Assembly (NCBI GenBank): GCA_963763085.1 | Contig: CAVXNB010000008.1 | Location: forward strand, 372,001-436,000 | Direction: 5' to 3' | DNA: 64,000 nucleotides | From: CAVXNB01 sp963763085 | Lineage (GTDB): Bacteria; Actinomycetota; Acidimicrobiia; Acidimicrobiales; Bog-793 | In this document: piece by piece, positions 63,803 to 64,000 of the stretch | How the letters are laid out: the number at the start of each line of letters is the position of its first letter | How positions within the stretch are numbered: the stretch's first letter is position 1 | Program-made: the position numbers and the translations under genes | Notes under the pieces: model-generated | What the model was told of the DNA's origin: nothing | Seen by the model: the letters and a program-made list of their open reading frames with translations, nothing else | Database searches by the model: none

Positions 63803-63870
63803 CTACGGAGCAGCAAACTACGGAGCAAAGAAAACCTACGGAGCAAGGCAAACCTACGGAGCAAGGCAAT
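63803..63870 (+). repeat. Tandem CTACGGA repeats next to the tRNA
   Basis: CTACGGA occurs at 63803, 63818, 63836 and 63854, in units of 15 to 18 bases with AGCAAGGCAAAC-like spacers. CTACGGA is also the anticodon-loop sequence of the tRNA-Arg (on the minus strand), so these units repeat the core of the att site in opposite orientation, starting 20 bases from the tRNA 3' end. They may be recombinase-binding arms, or simple slippage. Confidence 0.65.
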
Positions 63871-63889
63871 CAGATCGTTCTGCGGCCAG

Positions 63890-63963
63890 CGCGCTCGGAG
63901 GTACTCGAAACCCCAACCTTCTGATCCGTAGTCAGATGCTCTGTCCAATTGAGCTACGAGCGC
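63890..63963 (-). tRNA. tRNA-Arg, anticodon ACG
   Basis: A complete cloverleaf of 74 bases read on the minus strand: acceptor stem GCGCTCG with CGAGCGC, D arm GCTC...GAGC, anticodon stem TCTGA/TCAGA around the loop CTACGGA (anticodon ACG), variable loop AGGTT, T arm with TTCGAGT, and discriminator G. CCA is not encoded. The 3' half, from the anticodon loop onward, also occurs four times to the left, so this is the intact integration target. Confidence 0.95.
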
Positions 63964-64000
63964 AATATTCAGCGGCACTTTAGTTGACCTGCGAAGATCG

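Noticed and set aside
63803..63870. CTACGGA tract as a small CRISPR array
   Set aside because: Units are too short, spacers are alike, and no cas genes are near.
63672..63983. Open frame ending in a peptide like LGGTRNPNLLIRS
   Set aside because: The peptide is the translated tRNA-Arg 3' half; the same words appear at every att-like repeat, so it is not a protein-coding signal.

Overview
The window is a high-GC bacterial chromosome segment, most likely from an actinobacterium (Actinomycetota), perhaps a Thermoleophilia-type lineage. Supporting signs are very GC-rich codon use, many GTG/TTG starts, a WhiB-type remnant, a 1616-residue NAD-glutamate dehydrogenase, an Rsm22-family methyltransferase and two large zinc-ribbon/adenylate-cyclase/ATPase proteins. 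The lineage is inferred from gene content only.

Layout. 0-15 kb is ordinary metabolism: the end of a ThDP enzyme, a 3-hydroxybutyryl-CoA dehydrogenase, a YbjQ-like gene pair, a PaiB-like protein, the tdh-kbl threonine-degradation operon, a divergent MocR/NimA-like pair, a PanE-like reductase, and three genes each broken by one frameshift (YcaQ-like, NudC-like, a polytopic membrane protein). 15.1-27.4 kb is one long catabolic operon: Dpp-type ABC transporter, LacD/LsrF-type aldolase, D-threonine-aldolase-like protein, a large ApnL-like lactonase candidate, FGGY kinase and a dehydrogenase, met convergently by a phosphotriesterase-family lactonase. It looks like uptake and breakdown of a sugar acid or lactone. 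28.6-42.9 kb holds NAD-GDH, the first cyclase/ATPase regulator, a thiolase plus HMG-CoA-synthase-like/DUF35 pair, a homocysteine methyltransferase and a PaaK-like ligase.

43.0-45.3 kb is a small peptide-modification-like locus: a 56-residue acidic peptide whose only tyrosine is its last residue (Ser-Asp-Tyr end), a divergent sulfotransferase, an NHLP-type leader peptide and an NTF2-like protein. A 58-nt hairpin here matches a hairpin upstream of tdh, with compensatory base-pair changes. 45.3-54.4 kb has the second cyclase/ATPase paralogue, a Fic protein with a palindromic operator, a YdcF-like protein, an ammonia-lyase homologue lacking the serine of the MIO triad, an SRPBCC protein and a seven-bladed secreted propeller.

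54.5-64 kb is accessory DNA, visibly less GC-rich. An intact tRNA-Arg(ACG) lies at 63890-63963 on the minus strand, and four copies of its 3' half lie to its left (about 54555, 60627, 61392, 62897). They divide the region into segments carrying a hydrolase, secreted propellers, HicAB, an anchored surface protein and MazEF. No integrase is visible. The array resembles accreted non-autonomous cassettes using the tRNA-Arg 3' end as attachment site, and is the strongest candidate for an undescribed system here.

Several genes are broken by exactly one single-base shift; these may be decay or assembly indels, and the sequence alone cannot decide.
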